64,000 nucleotides of DNA from Streptomyces broussonetiae (lineage in GTDB: Bacteria > Actinomycetota > Actinomycetes > Streptomycetales > Streptomycetaceae): assembly GCF_009796285.1 (NCBI RefSeq), contig NZ_CP047020.1:4092001-4156000 (forward strand). The letters run 5' to 3'. Shown piece after piece: positions 1 through 8,580 of this stretch. The notes below the pieces were generated by a model. The model was not told the DNA's origin. It did no database searches and saw only the letters and a list, made by a program, of their open reading frames with translations. Both the position numbers and the translations under genes were made by a program. Within the stretch, counting starts at the first letter, position 1; every line of letters begins with the position of its first letter.

Positions 1-92
1 TCGTGGCGCAAGGGTGGGGCGCAAGGGTGGGGAGGGCAGGAAGCTTGGCACACAGCGATGTGCAGGGGGAGGCTGCCGCGGGGGACGACACG

Positions 93-1694
93 ATGTCGCT
101 CACCCCGCGGACCGCGGACGCGGCGGAAGGCTCCGGCCGGCATGGGGGCAGGCGGGGCACAGGCGGCGGGCAGACCGACAGACGGCGGCGCAGACGGCGC
201 GCCCTGCGCTGGTCGGCGACCGTGCTGGCGGTGGTCATACTCGGTACGGCGGCGGCCGGTTACCTGTACTACGAGCACCTCAACGGCAACATCCGCAAGG
301 GCGAGCGCAGCAGCGGCGACGCCCGTGCGCAGAAGACCGCGCCCAACGCGGCCGGCCAGACCCCGCTGAACATCCTGCTGATCGGCTCGGACAGCCGTAA
401 CTCCGCGGAGAACCTCAAGCTCGGCGGCAGCAGGGACAGTGTGGGCGCTCCTCCGCTGGCCGACGTGCAGATGCTCATCCACCTCTCCGCGGACCGCAAG
501 AGCGCCGCCATGGTGAGCATCCCCCGGGACACCCGCGTCGACATCCCCAAGTGCACGGACCCCAAGACCGGCAAGGTCTACCCGGCGACCAACGACATCA
601 TCAACACCACCCTGGCCCGGGGCGGAGCCGGCTGCACACTCACCACGTGGGAGAACCTCACCGGGGTCTACATCGACCACTGGATGATGGTCGACTTCTC
701 CGGTGTGGTGAGCATGGCGGACGCCATCGGCGGGGTCGACGTCTGTGTGCGGCAGAACGTGTGGGACCACCCGACCCCCTCGGTGCCCGGCGGATCCGGG
801 CTGAAGATGACGGCGGGCACGCACAAGGTCCAGGGCGTGCAGGCCCTGCAGTGGCTGCGCACCCGGCACGCATGGGGCAGCGACCTGATGCGCGCCCGCG
901 CCCAGCACATGTACCTGAACTCGATGATCCGTACGCTCAAGAAGCAGAACGTGTTCACCGACACCGGTCGGCTGATGCACCTTGCCGAGGCGGCCACCAA
1001 GTCACTGCAGGTCTCCGAGGAGATCGGCACGGTCAAGAAGCTGTACGACCTGGGCATGCAGCTGAAGTCGGTGCCGTCGAACCGCATCACGAGCGCGACG
1101 ATGCCCAACCTCGAGGATCCGCAGGACCCCAAGAACCACGTCGTCGCGGACGCGGCCAACGCCGACAAGCTGTGGGAGATGCTCCGCGACGACGTGCCGC
1201 TCGACAAGAACGGCAAGGCGTCGGACACGAAGCAGCCGTCGGACAAGCCGACCGGGACGGCCAAGAAGCCCTCGACGGACCCGGCCCGGCTCGGGGTGCT
1301 GGTGCAGAACGCCACACAGAGCTCGACCGAGGCGGCGGTGCCGGGCCGGGCCGGGGCGATCAGCCAGGCGCTCGCGCAGCTGGGCTACACCAGGGCGGCG
1401 GCCGACACCTCCGTGACACAGTCCGCGGACAAGACGGTCGTGCAGTACCCGAGTGCCGACCTGGCGGGCGACGCCCAGAGCGTGGCCAAGGCGCTGGGCA
1501 TTCCGACGAGTTCGGTGCAGCAGTCGACGGGGGTGTCCGGGGTGACGGTCGTCATCGGCGCGGACTGGCGGACCGGCGCGAGCTATCCCAAGCAGTCCAA
1601 GCCGAGGGCCGGGGACCTGCCGACCAACGCCGACTCGGTCAACGGCGCGGACACCAACGACTGCATGGACGTCTACAAGCCGTATCAGTGGTGA
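93..1694 (+). CDS. LytR-CpsA-Psr (LCP) family cell-wall ligase, copy 1
   Basis: 533 aa. The protein has an Arg-rich cytoplasmic head, one membrane helix (about residues 42-64), then an extracellular LCP domain. LCP landmarks visible are NILLIGSDSR, the VSIPRDTRVDIP stretch and the late RTRHAWGSDLMRARAQ motif with conserved Arg and Asp. A C-terminal LytR_C-type domain (LGVLVQNATQSSTEAAVPGRA and onward) ends the protein. LCP enzymes move lipid-linked glycopolymers onto peptidoglycan outside the membrane. I chose ATG 93, preceded by GGGGGA with 8 nt spacing; a GTG at 3 is in frame and the frame stays open to the left edge, so a longer form cannot be excluded. It is the first of three LCP genes within 6.6 kb and is followed by a strong hairpin terminator. 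Confidence 0.9.
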   Translation: MSLTPRTADAAEGSGRHGGRRGTGGGQTDRRRRRRRALRWSATVLAVVILGTAAAGYLYYEHLNGNIRKGERSSGDARAQKTAPNAAGQTPLNILLIGSDSRNSAENLKLGGSRDSVGAPPLADVQMLIHLSADRKSAAMVSIPRDTRVDIPKCTDPKTGKVYPATNDIINTTLARGGAGCTLTTWENLTGVYIDHWMMVDFSGVVSMADAIGGVDVCVRQNVWDHPTPSVPGGSGLKMTAGTHKVQGVQALQWLRTRHAWGSDLMRARAQHMYLNSMIRTLKKQNVFTDTGRLMHLAEAATKSLQVSEEIGTVKKLYDLGMQLKSVPSNRITSATMPNLEDPQDPKNHVVADAANADKLWEMLRDDVPLDKNGKASDTKQPSDKPTGTAKKPSTDPARLGVLVQNATQSSTEAAVPGRAGAISQALAQLGYTRAAADTSVTQSADKTVVQYPSADLAGDAQSVAKALGIPTSSVQQSTGVSGVTVVIGADWRTGASYPKQSKPRAGDLPTNADSVNGADTNDCMDVYKPYQW

Positions 1695-1732
1695 GGCCCG
1701 ACCAGGGCTGACCCCCTGCGGGCACAGATCGC

Positions 1733-1766
1733 AAAGGCCCCTCCCGGGCATCCGGGAGGGGCCTTT
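1733..1766. terminator. Rho-independent bidirectional hairpin
   Basis: A perfect 15-bp inverted repeat (1733-1747 and 1752-1766) with a 4-nt GCAT loop and AAA/TTT ends lies between the convergent LCP gene and the glycosyltransferase gene. It can serve both. Confidence 0.85.
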
Positions 1767-1799
1767 CACAGCTGCTCGGTATCGCCGCTCGGCACCGGT

Positions 1800-2828
1800 T
1801 CAGTGCGCGCTGAGGACCGCCGGCCGCCGGGAGGCGATGACCCGCTTCGCCAGCGACTTCGGGCTGGTCAGGAAGCCCCAGCCCCACGACATGTGCATGG
1901 TGGCCAGGGCCACCGGGATCTGCAGTCGCGCCTTCAGGGGCAGGCCCTTGCCCGCCGGGAGGGAGCCCGCGGCGATGGCCGCGAGATAGCCGCCGGGGAT
2001 GACGAGGCCCCACGGGGTGAGGGCCGCGCCGACCACGACGCCCGCAGCTATCGCGCACACCGCCGTCGGCGGGGCGAGGTAGCGCAGGTTGATGGAGCCG
2101 GAGTGGTAGCGGGCGACGACATGCCGCCAGCGGCCGTAGTCCTTGTACTGCTTGGCCAGCGCCTTCACCGAGGGCCGCGGCCGATATGACACCCTCAGCT
2201 CGGGCGAGAACCAGATCAGTCCGCCCGCCTCGCGGATGCGGAAGTTCAGCTCCCAGTCCTGGGCGCGGATGAACTCCTCGTTGTAGCCGCCCTGCTGCTC
2301 CAGCGCCTCACGGCGGAAGACGCCGAGGTAGACCGTCTCGGCGGGGCCCGCCTCGCCGCCCGTGTGGAAGGCCGCGTTGCCGACGCCGATCTTCGAGGTC
2401 ATGGCCGCGGCGACCGCGTGCTCCCAGTCGTTCTCGCCCTCGGCGTGCATGATGCCGCCGACGTTCTGCGCGCCGGTCTCCTCCAGGAGCCGGACGGCGG
2501 TGGTGATGTAGTTCGGCGAGAGCATGCCGTGGCCGTCGACACGGACCACGATCGGGTGCCGGGAGGCCTTGATCGCCGCGTTCAGTGCCGCGGGCGTACG
2601 GCCGGTGGGGTTCGGGACGGTGTGCACACGCGCGTCTTCCGCCACGAGCTGAGCCGCGATCTCGTCCGTGCGGTCCGTGGACGGACCGAGAGCGATCACG
2701 ACCTCCATCTCGCCGGCGTACTCCTGCGCGAGGATCGCTTGGACGGCCCCGCGCAGATGCCGCTCCTCGTTGAGGACGGGCATGATCACGGAAACAGCGG
2801 GGAGCCGCACGTCGGGCTTGGAGTTCAT
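1800..2828 (-). CDS. family 2 glycosyltransferase, ExoA-like
   Basis: 342 aa. A GT-A fold domain opens with VSVIMPVLNEERHLRGAV and carries an aspartate-containing VRVDGHG motif. A later RAQDWELNFR segment corresponds to the catalytic (E/Q)DWEL box of polymerising GT2 enzymes. The C-terminal part has hydrophobic segments (about residues 250-290) suggesting membrane association. The family transfers sugars from nucleotide donors during exopolysaccharide or cell-wall glycopolymer synthesis. The gene is convergent with LCP copy 1 and divergent from LCP copy 2, whose enzymes attach such polymers to the wall, so a joint role is a reasonable inference. The exact sugar is unknown. Confidence 0.85.
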   Translation of the reverse strand: MNSKPDVRLPAVSVIMPVLNEERHLRGAVQAILAQEYAGEMEVVIALGPSTDRTDEIAAQLVAEDARVHTVPNPTGRTPAALNAAIKASRHPIVVRVDGHGMLSPNYITTAVRLLEETGAQNVGGIMHAEGENDWEHAVAAAMTSKIGVGNAAFHTGGEAGPAETVYLGVFRREALEQQGGYNEEFIRAQDWELNFRIREAGGLIWFSPELRVSYRPRPSVKALAKQYKDYGRWRHVVARYHSGSINLRYLAPPTAVCAIAAGVVVGAALTPWGLVIPGGYLAAIAAGSLPAGKGLPLKARLQIPVALATMHMSWGWGFLTSPKSLAKRVIASRRPAVLSAH

Positions 2829-2956
2829 AGGGGGCTCACGTTACCGCGAACGGGGGACAGCGGTGCGCGCCGCCGGGGCGTAGGACCGGGCAGGAGATCG
2901 TATCGGCCTACCGTGCTCACGGATCCCACGTACGGCCTCGCCCGGAGGTGTCCCCC

Positions 2957-4462
2957 TTGGCCAGCCCGCCCCGGTCCCCCGCGCGTCCGCAGCGCCGACC
3001 CCAGCCGCCCCGCCGTGTGCCGCACCCGCCCGAGCAGCCCGTGCGATCCCTGCGTACACCCCGACGGCCGCGCTGGGCGATGCGGGCGGTCTCCACGCTG
3101 TCCGTGGTGGTGCTCGCCTCCGCCGGGATCGGGCACGCGGTGATCAGCAGCCTGGACGCGGACATCGCCCGGGTGGACGCGTTCAAGGACATGAAGAACC
3201 GCCCCCGCGCGGGACACGGCATGAACGTGCTGCTGGTCGGCACCGACGGTCGCGACAAGATCACCGAGCATGAGCGGCGGGCCTTCCGGCTGGGCGGGGC
3301 ACCCTGCCACTGCACTGACACCATGATGATCGTGCACATCTCGGAGAACCGGGACCGGGCCACCGTGGTGAGCCTGCCGCGCGACTCCTACGCCGAGGTA
3401 CCCGCGCAGACCGACCAGGCCACCGGACGGCAGCGCGCGGCGCACCCGGTCCGGCTGAACGCCGCCTACTCCGAGGGCGGCCCGCAGCTGACCGTCCGCA
3501 CGGTCGAGAACATGACCCATCTGAAGATCGACCACTATCTGGAGGTCGACTTCACGAGTTTCATGAAGACCGTCGACGTCCTCGGCGGAGTGAAGGTCTG
3601 TACGCCGACCCCGCTGAAGGACGCGTACAGCGGCCTCGACCTCGCGCCCGGCACGCACACGCTCATGGGCGGGCAGGCGCTGCAGTACGTACGGGCCCGG
3701 CACCTCGACGCGACGAGCGACCTGGGCCGGATGAAGCGGCAGCAGCGGTTCCTGGCCGCGCTGATCGAGAAGGCCGCCTCCTCGGGGGTGCTGCTGAACC
3801 CGCTCAGGTTCCGGGACGTGACCCGGGCGGTGCTCGGCTCGGTCCGCGCGGACGAGGGCTTCGGCACCGACGAGCTGCTCGACCTCGGGCGGGCCATGCG
3901 GGACTTCTCCCCGTCCTCCTCGGAGTTCGTCACCGTGCCCATCGGCCGGATGGACTACGAGGTCAAGGGGATCGGCTCGACCCTGAAGTGGGACCCGGTC
4001 AAGGCGGACCAGCTGTTCTCCTCGCTGCGCGACGACAAGCCGCTCACCGCGGACCAGCCGCACCCGGGCCCGGCGCGGGCCGCGGTGGCGCCGGTGGAGG
4101 TGGACCCCCGGCAGATCCGGGTCCAGGTGGAGAACGGCACCGGCACGGCGGGGCTCGCCAAGCGGGTCGACGCGGCGCTCGCGGCGACGGGCTTCGCGAC
4201 GAACCACCTGCCGGTGACGGCCTCGGCCCATGACGCCAAGCGCACGGTGATCACGTACGACCCCGACTGGGACCGCTCCGCCCGCGCCCTGGCCGCGGCC
4301 CTGCCGGGGGCCGAGCTACGGGCCGTGCCGGGGCAGGGCCCGCTGCTCAAGGTGACCGCCGGAGCCGACTTCAAGGACGTGCACAAGGTCCGTTTCGAGG
4401 ATCCCGCCCAGCCGCAGCCGGCCGCCGTGCGCGGCAGCCAGGTGGTGTGTTCCCTCACCTGA
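2957..4462 (+). CDS. LytR-CpsA-Psr (LCP) family cell-wall ligase, copy 2
   Basis: 501 aa from a TTG start at 2957. GGAGG at 2944-2948 sits 8 nt before this TTG, whereas the in-frame GTG at 2948 overlaps the ribosome site, so TTG is preferred. The N-terminus is basic and Pro-rich, followed by a membrane helix near residues 40-60. LCP motifs include NVLLVGTDGRD, VVSLPRDSYAEVP, and RARHLDATSDLGRMKRQQ. A LytR_C-like domain (IRVQVENGTGTAGLAKRVDAAL) follows at about residues 390-480. Predicted role is ligation of glycopolymers to peptidoglycan at the outer membrane face. It differs from copy 1 enough to be an old paralogue rather than a recent duplicate. Confidence 0.88.
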   Translation: MASPPRSPARPQRRPQPPRRVPHPPEQPVRSLRTPRRPRWAMRAVSTLSVVVLASAGIGHAVISSLDADIARVDAFKDMKNRPRAGHGMNVLLVGTDGRDKITEHERRAFRLGGAPCHCTDTMMIVHISENRDRATVVSLPRDSYAEVPAQTDQATGRQRAAHPVRLNAAYSEGGPQLTVRTVENMTHLKIDHYLEVDFTSFMKTVDVLGGVKVCTPTPLKDAYSGLDLAPGTHTLMGGQALQYVRARHLDATSDLGRMKRQQRFLAALIEKAASSGVLLNPLRFRDVTRAVLGSVRADEGFGTDELLDLGRAMRDFSPSSSEFVTVPIGRMDYEVKGIGSTLKWDPVKADQLFSSLRDDKPLTADQPHPGPARAAVAPVEVDPRQIRVQVENGTGTAGLAKRVDAALAATGFATNHLPVTASAHDAKRTVITYDPDWDRSARALAAALPGAELRAVPGQGPLLKVTAGADFKDVHKVRFEDPAQPQPAAVRGSQVVCSLT

Positions 4463-4627
4463 GGGGCCCCCTCGGCCGGGACATGCGCCGGCACCAGGGT
4501 CCTCGGGTCTGCCCGGCGGATCAGGTCGCAGGAAAGCCACGGCGCCCCTTCAACGACGTACTCGGGCCGGGGCCCGCATGGCATCGCGAGGCAGGCGGGA
4601 GTTCGACGACAGGACCTAGCTGGGCCT

Positions 4628-5188
4628 CTACTCCTCGAACCCCTCCGCCGCCCTCTGCTCCCGCAGCTCCCGGATCGCCCGGCGGCGGGCCAGCCGGTGG
4701 GTCCGGCGGATCTGGGCCTCCTGGTAGCGGCGGCGGTCACGGTCGGTCTCCGGGAGCACCGGCGGGACCCGGCGCGGCTTGCCGTCGGCGTCGACGGCGG
4801 CGAAGACCAGGTAGGCCGATCCGACCTGGGTGGGTGGGGCCGACTCGTTCCAGCGTTCGGCGAGGACCCGGACGCCGACCTCCATGGAGGTCCGGCCGGT
4901 CCAGTTCACCTGGGCCTTCACATGGACCAGGTCACCGACGCGGACCGGCTCCAGGAAGGCCATCTCGTCCATGGACGCGGTGACGGCGGGACCGCCGGAG
5001 TGCCGGCCGGCCACCGCGCCCGCCGCGTCGTCGACCAGCTTCATGATCACACCGCCGTGCACCGTCCCCAGCAGGTTGGTGTCGTTGTGGGTCATGATGT
5101 GACTGAGAGTGGTGCGGGAGGCGGACGTGGGCTTGCCTGGAATGTCCGCTTCCATGGCCGGTTCCGTGTCCGTGACCTGGTCTGTCAT
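4628..5188 (-). CDS. acyl-CoA thioesterase, hotdog fold
   Basis: 186 aa, start ATG at 5188 preceded by a GGTGG ribosome site; the frame is open further upstream but without a family-like sequence. The hotdog core shows THNDTNLLGTVHGGVIMKLVDDAAG, the signature of BFIT/YciA/ACOT acyl-CoA thioesterases in which the Asn-Leu-x-Gly-x-Val-His-Gly-Gly stretch binds CoA and the Asp of VDDAAG is catalytic. A Lys/Arg-rich tail of about 45 residues follows. The family hydrolyses acyl-CoA to free acid plus CoA in the cytoplasm. It is divergent from the third LCP gene; no functional link is evident. Confidence 0.88.
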   Translation of the reverse strand: MTDQVTDTEPAMEADIPGKPTSASRTTLSHIMTHNDTNLLGTVHGGVIMKLVDDAAGAVAGRHSGGPAVTASMDEMAFLEPVRVGDLVHVKAQVNWTGRTSMEVGVRVLAERWNESAPPTQVGSAYLVFAAVDADGKPRRVPPVLPETDRDRRRYQEAQIRRTHRLARRRAIRELREQRAAEGFEE

Positions 5189-5307
5189 GCCGTCCACCTT
5201 ATGCCGAGGCGGCGATCGCGGAATTTGTGTTGGCTTCGCAACAGCGTCGCTCCTATTTCCCGACAGCCCTTGTGAGGCACCTGGCGGCGCCCTGCACACT
5301 GGGGCGC

Positions 5308-6633
5308 ATGAATGACTGGCCCGAGGGATGGTCCGACAACAATGGCGGACCCCGGTACGGACGCGGAAGCGCCGGCGCGCAGCCGGAGGGCGCGCGTGCG
5401 ATGCGTCAGGTGCGGCGCGGCCCGGCGGTACCGCCCGGGCAGCGCTCCTACGGCGACCCCGGCCCGGCGGCACCGCCGTACGGAGCCGGTGTCCCGCAGC
5501 AGCCGTCGTACACGGACGGCCAGGGATACGACGAAGGCGCCGGCTACGACAGCGGCTACAACACCGGGCAGGTGTACGGCGGCGGCCACCGCGGCGGCGG
5601 CTTCGTACCCAACGACAACGACCCGGACCCGGAACTCCAGCGCTACCGGCAGCGCCCGAACTGGCGGCGCCGGATCAAGTGGATCGCGATCACGCTGGTG
5701 ACCGTGGTGGTCGTCACATCCGTCGCGACCTACTTCTGGGCCGACTCCAAGCTGCGCCGCGAGGTCGACCTGTCCCAGGTGATCGACCGTCCCGCGTCGG
5801 GCTCGGGCACGAACTACCTGATCGTCGGCTCGGACAGCCGCGAGGGCATGACCAAGGCGGACGAGAAGAAGCTGCACACCGGTGCCGCCGAGGGCAAGCG
5901 CACGGACTCGATGATGATCCTGCACGTCGGCGACAACGGCGACACGCTGGTCTCGCTGCCGCGCGACTCCAACGTGACCGTCCCGTCGTACAAGGGCTCG
6001 ACGTCCGGGAAGGTCTACCCGGCCCAGGGCCGTCAGGAGAAGCTCAACGCGACCTACGCCGAGGACGGCCCGACGCTGCTGGTCCGCACGATCGAGGCCA
6101 ACACCGGTCTGCACATCGATCACTACGTGGAGATCGGCTTCGAGGGCTTCGCGAACATCGTCGACGCGGTCGGCGGCGTCCAGATGACCATCGACAAGGG
6201 CTTCAAGGACAGCTACTCGGGCGCGAACTTCCAGGCGGGCACGCAGACCCTGAACGGCCAGCAGGCCCTCGCCTTCGTCCGCACCCGGCATGCGTTCGCC
6301 GCCTCCGACCTGCAGCGCACCAAGAACCAGCAGAAGTTCCTGTCGGCGCTGGCCCACCAGGTGGCCACCCCGTCGACGGTCCTGAACCCGTTCAAGTTCT
6401 ACCCGGTGATGGGCGCGGGCCTGGACTCCCTGATCGTCGACAAGGGCATGTCCCTGTGGGACCTGGGCTCGATGTTCTGGGCGATGAAGGGCGTCCAGGG
6501 CGGTAACGGCACGTCCCTGAACATGCCGATCTCCGGTTCCGTCGGCGGCAACCTCGTCTGGGACAAGGCGAAGGTCAAGACCCTGGTGGACGAGCTGAAC
6601 AACGACCAGAAGGTCACCGTCACCGGCAACTGA
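5308..6633 (+). CDS. LytR-CpsA-Psr (LCP) family cell-wall ligase, copy 3
   Basis: 441 aa. A Gly/Tyr/Pro-rich disordered cytoplasmic head of about 110 residues precedes a single membrane helix (about 124-144). The LCP domain follows with NYLIVGSDSREGM, VSLPRDSNVTVPS, and RTRHAFAASDLQRTKNQQ, carrying the Arg and Asp residues the family uses for polyprenyl-pyrophosphate binding. There is no LytR_C domain, unlike the other two copies. I chose ATG 5308 because the sequence from there is Streptomyces-like; the ribosome site is weak (GGGGCG), and an in-frame GTG at 5272 is the alternative. A 17-bp-stem terminator follows. Confidence 0.88.
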   Translation: MNDWPEGWSDNNGGPRYGRGSAGAQPEGARAMRQVRRGPAVPPGQRSYGDPGPAAPPYGAGVPQQPSYTDGQGYDEGAGYDSGYNTGQVYGGGHRGGGFVPNDNDPDPELQRYRQRPNWRRRIKWIAITLVTVVVVTSVATYFWADSKLRREVDLSQVIDRPASGSGTNYLIVGSDSREGMTKADEKKLHTGAAEGKRTDSMMILHVGDNGDTLVSLPRDSNVTVPSYKGSTSGKVYPAQGRQEKLNATYAEDGPTLLVRTIEANTGLHIDHYVEIGFEGFANIVDAVGGVQMTIDKGFKDSYSGANFQAGTQTLNGQQALAFVRTRHAFAASDLQRTKNQQKFLSALAHQVATPSTVLNPFKFYPVMGAGLDSLIVDKGMSLWDLGSMFWAMKGVQGGNGTSLNMPISGSVGGNLVWDKAKVKTLVDELNNDQKVTVTGN

Positions 6634-6663
6634 CCGACGGCCCGGGGGCCGAGGGCATGCAGA

Positions 6664-6701
6664 GATCGAGGGCACCCGCGCGGACGCGGGTGCCCTCGAT
6701 C
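6664..6701. terminator. Rho-independent bidirectional hairpin
   Basis: A perfect 17-bp inverted repeat (6664-6680 and 6685-6701) with a 4-nt CGGA loop lies between the convergent LCP gene and the copper-protein gene. Confidence 0.85.
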
Positions 6702-6716
6702 GCGTGCGGGCGAGCG

Positions 6717-7079
6717 TCACATCTTGGCGCCCGCCATGGCGCGGCACATCTCCGCCGCGCTGCGACACGCGTCCGCACAGCGCATCATCTGCGGGTCGTC
6801 CGGCATCGTGCTACACGCCTCGACGCACATGTCGCACGCCCTGGCGCACATCGCGCACATGTCGCCCACCATGGGTGAGCGGCGCATCATCATGTCGGCG
6901 CACATACGGGTCGTCTCGGAGCAGTCCATGAGCGCCCGCATGATCTTCATCTGGACCTGGCCGCCCATCTGCATGCAGGAACTCATGGTCTCCTCGCACA
7001 TGCGGTGCGCGGTCATGCAGGCGTCGACGCACTCCTGCATCTGCTGCGTCATGGGCGTCATCGTTCCGGGCTGGGTCAT
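6717..7079 (-). CDS. Cys/Met-rich four-helix-bundle copper-binding protein
   Basis: 120 aa with 14 Cys, many Met and no signal peptide, so cytosolic. Cys residues recur every three or four positions (ECVDAC, MCAMCARACDMCVEAC, CADAC) along predicted helices, the pattern of DUF326/Csp copper-storage proteins that line the inside of a four-helix bundle with thiolates and store many Cu(I) ions. An N-terminal run of Met (MTPMTQQM) is also seen. From family knowledge, cytosolic Csp proteins raise copper tolerance. The gene stands alone between two terminators; a 12-bp palindrome lies 82 bp upstream. Metal binding is inferred from Cys spacing and not proven by sequence. Confidence 0.85.
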   Translation of the reverse strand: MTQPGTMTPMTQQMQECVDACMTAHRMCEETMSSCMQMGGQVQMKIMRALMDCSETTRMCADMMMRRSPMVGDMCAMCARACDMCVEACSTMPDDPQMMRCADACRSAAEMCRAMAGAKM

Positions 7080-7160
7080 GGCTCCTCCTGGGGAGGCGGG
7101 GATCCGGGGCGGGTCCCGTGTGCTTCCGTCCTACGTCCCCGAGCCCCGCCCCGCATGTGA

Positions 7161-7172
7161 CCGACCGGTCGG
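7161..7172. promoter_or_regulatory. 12-bp perfect palindrome upstream of the copper-protein gene
   Basis: CCGACCGGTCGG is fully self-complementary and lies in the space between the copper-protein start and the acyl-CoA dehydrogenase terminator. It could be an operator for a dimeric repressor; in GC-rich DNA a chance palindrome is also possible. Confidence 0.3.
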
Positions 7173-7193
7173 CAGGCACCGCCCGGGAAACGG

Positions 7194-7217
7194 AAAGGCG
7201 CCCCGCAGGGCGCCTTT
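7194..7217 (-). terminator. Rho-independent hairpin after the acyl-CoA dehydrogenase gene
   Basis: A 10-bp perfect inverted repeat (7194-7203 and 7208-7217) with a CGCA loop and A/T ends lies 27 bp beyond the dehydrogenase stop codon. Confidence 0.75.
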
Positions 7218-7243
7218 CGTCGGACGGTGCAACCCCCTTGCCG

Positions 7244-8401
7244 TTACGGCAGATTGCGGGCCATGACGATCCGCTGAACCTGGTTCGTGCCCTCATAAAT
7301 CTGGGTGATCTTGGCGTCACGCATCATGCGCTCCACCGGGTAGTCACGGGTGTAGCCGTAGCCGCCGAGCAGCTGGACGGCGTCCGTGGTGACCTCCATC
7401 GCCACGTCCGAGGCGAAGCACTTGGCGGCGGCGCCCAGGTAGGTGAGGTCGGCGTCGCCGCGCTCGGAGGCGGCGGCGGCCTGGTAGGTGAGGGCGCGGG
7501 CCGCCGAGATCTTCATCGACATGTCCGCGAGCATGAACTGGATGCCCTGGAAGTCGGCGATCGCCTTGCCGAACTGCTTGCGCTCCTGGACATAGCCCTT
7601 GGCGTAGTCGAAGGCGCCCTGCGCGACACCGAGCGCCTGGGCGGCGATGGTGATGCGGGTGTGGTCCAGGGTCTTCATGGCGGTGGCGAAGCCGGTGCCC
7701 TCCGCGCCGATCATGCGGTCGGCGGGTATGCGGACGTTGTCGAAGTAGACCTCGCGGGTCGGGGAGCCCTTGATGCCGAGCTTCTTCTCCGGGGCGCCGA
7801 AGGAGACACCCTCGTCCGACTTCTCGACGACGAAGGCGGAGATGCCCTTGGTGCGCCTGTCCGGGTCGGTCACGGCCATGACCGTGTAGTACTCGGAGAC
7901 GCCCGCGTTGGTGATCCAGCGCTTCACGCCGTTGAGGACCCAGTGGTCGCCGTCGCGCACGGCCTTGGTCTTCATGCCGCCCGCGTCCGAGCCCGCGTCC
8001 GGCTCGGAGAGGCAGTACGAGAACATCGCGTCGCCCTTGGCGAGCGGGCCCAGGTACTTCTTCTTGAGTTCCTCGGAGCCGGAGATGATCACGGGCAGCG
8101 AGCCGAGCTTGTTGACCGCCGGGATCAGGGAGGAGGAGACGCAGGCACGGGCCACCTCCTCGATCACGATGACTGTCGCGAGGGCGTCGGCGCCGGAGCC
8201 GCCGTACTCCTCGGGGACGTGCACCGCGTGCAGGTCGTTGGCGACGAGGGCGTCGAGGGCCTCCTGCGGGAAGCGGGCCTCCTCGTCCACCGCCGCGGCG
8301 TACGGCGCGATCTTCGCCTCGACCAGGGAGCGGATGACGTCGCGGAGCATGTCGTGCTCCTCGGACGGGCGGTACAGGTCGAAGTCAGCCGATCCGGCCA
8401 C
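7244..8401 (-). CDS. acyl-CoA dehydrogenase
   Basis: 385 aa, GTG start at 8401. The typical three-part fold is evident: an N-terminal helical domain, a middle beta domain with YCLSEPDAGSDAGGMKT (FAD/substrate-binding signature 1), and a C-terminal helical domain with signature 2-like QLLGGYGYTRDYPVERMMRDAKITQIYEGTNQ. The Glu of IYEGTNQ is the catalytic base position of short/medium-chain enzymes. The reaction is FAD-dependent alpha,beta-dehydrogenation of acyl-CoA with electrons passed to ETF. It is monocistronic, with a terminator just downstream and an AT-rich promoter region (8404-8466) shared with the divergent UDP-glucose dehydrogenase gene. Chain-length preference cannot be read from sequence. 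Confidence 0.93.
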   Translation of the reverse strand: MAGSADFDLYRPSEEHDMLRDVIRSLVEAKIAPYAAAVDEEARFPQEALDALVANDLHAVHVPEEYGGSGADALATVIVIEEVARACVSSSLIPAVNKLGSLPVIISGSEELKKKYLGPLAKGDAMFSYCLSEPDAGSDAGGMKTKAVRDGDHWVLNGVKRWITNAGVSEYYTVMAVTDPDRRTKGISAFVVEKSDEGVSFGAPEKKLGIKGSPTREVYFDNVRIPADRMIGAEGTGFATAMKTLDHTRITIAAQALGVAQGAFDYAKGYVQERKQFGKAIADFQGIQFMLADMSMKISAARALTYQAAAASERGDADLTYLGAAAKCFASDVAMEVTTDAVQLLGGYGYTRDYPVERMMRDAKITQIYEGTNQVQRIVMARNLP

Positions 8402-8580
8402 GGTCTCTCACGCTCCAAAGACGCAGTGATACTGACGCTAATTACCGTTAAGTAACTCAAATTTTAGAGGCCGGTCCGCAGGACGCCTACGTGAGCTACG
8501 CGACAGCAGGGAAATTGCCCGGCGAGGGGCCCGACTATGCTCAGGGCCGCATCACCGACGTACGGAGCTGGAGCGCACCC

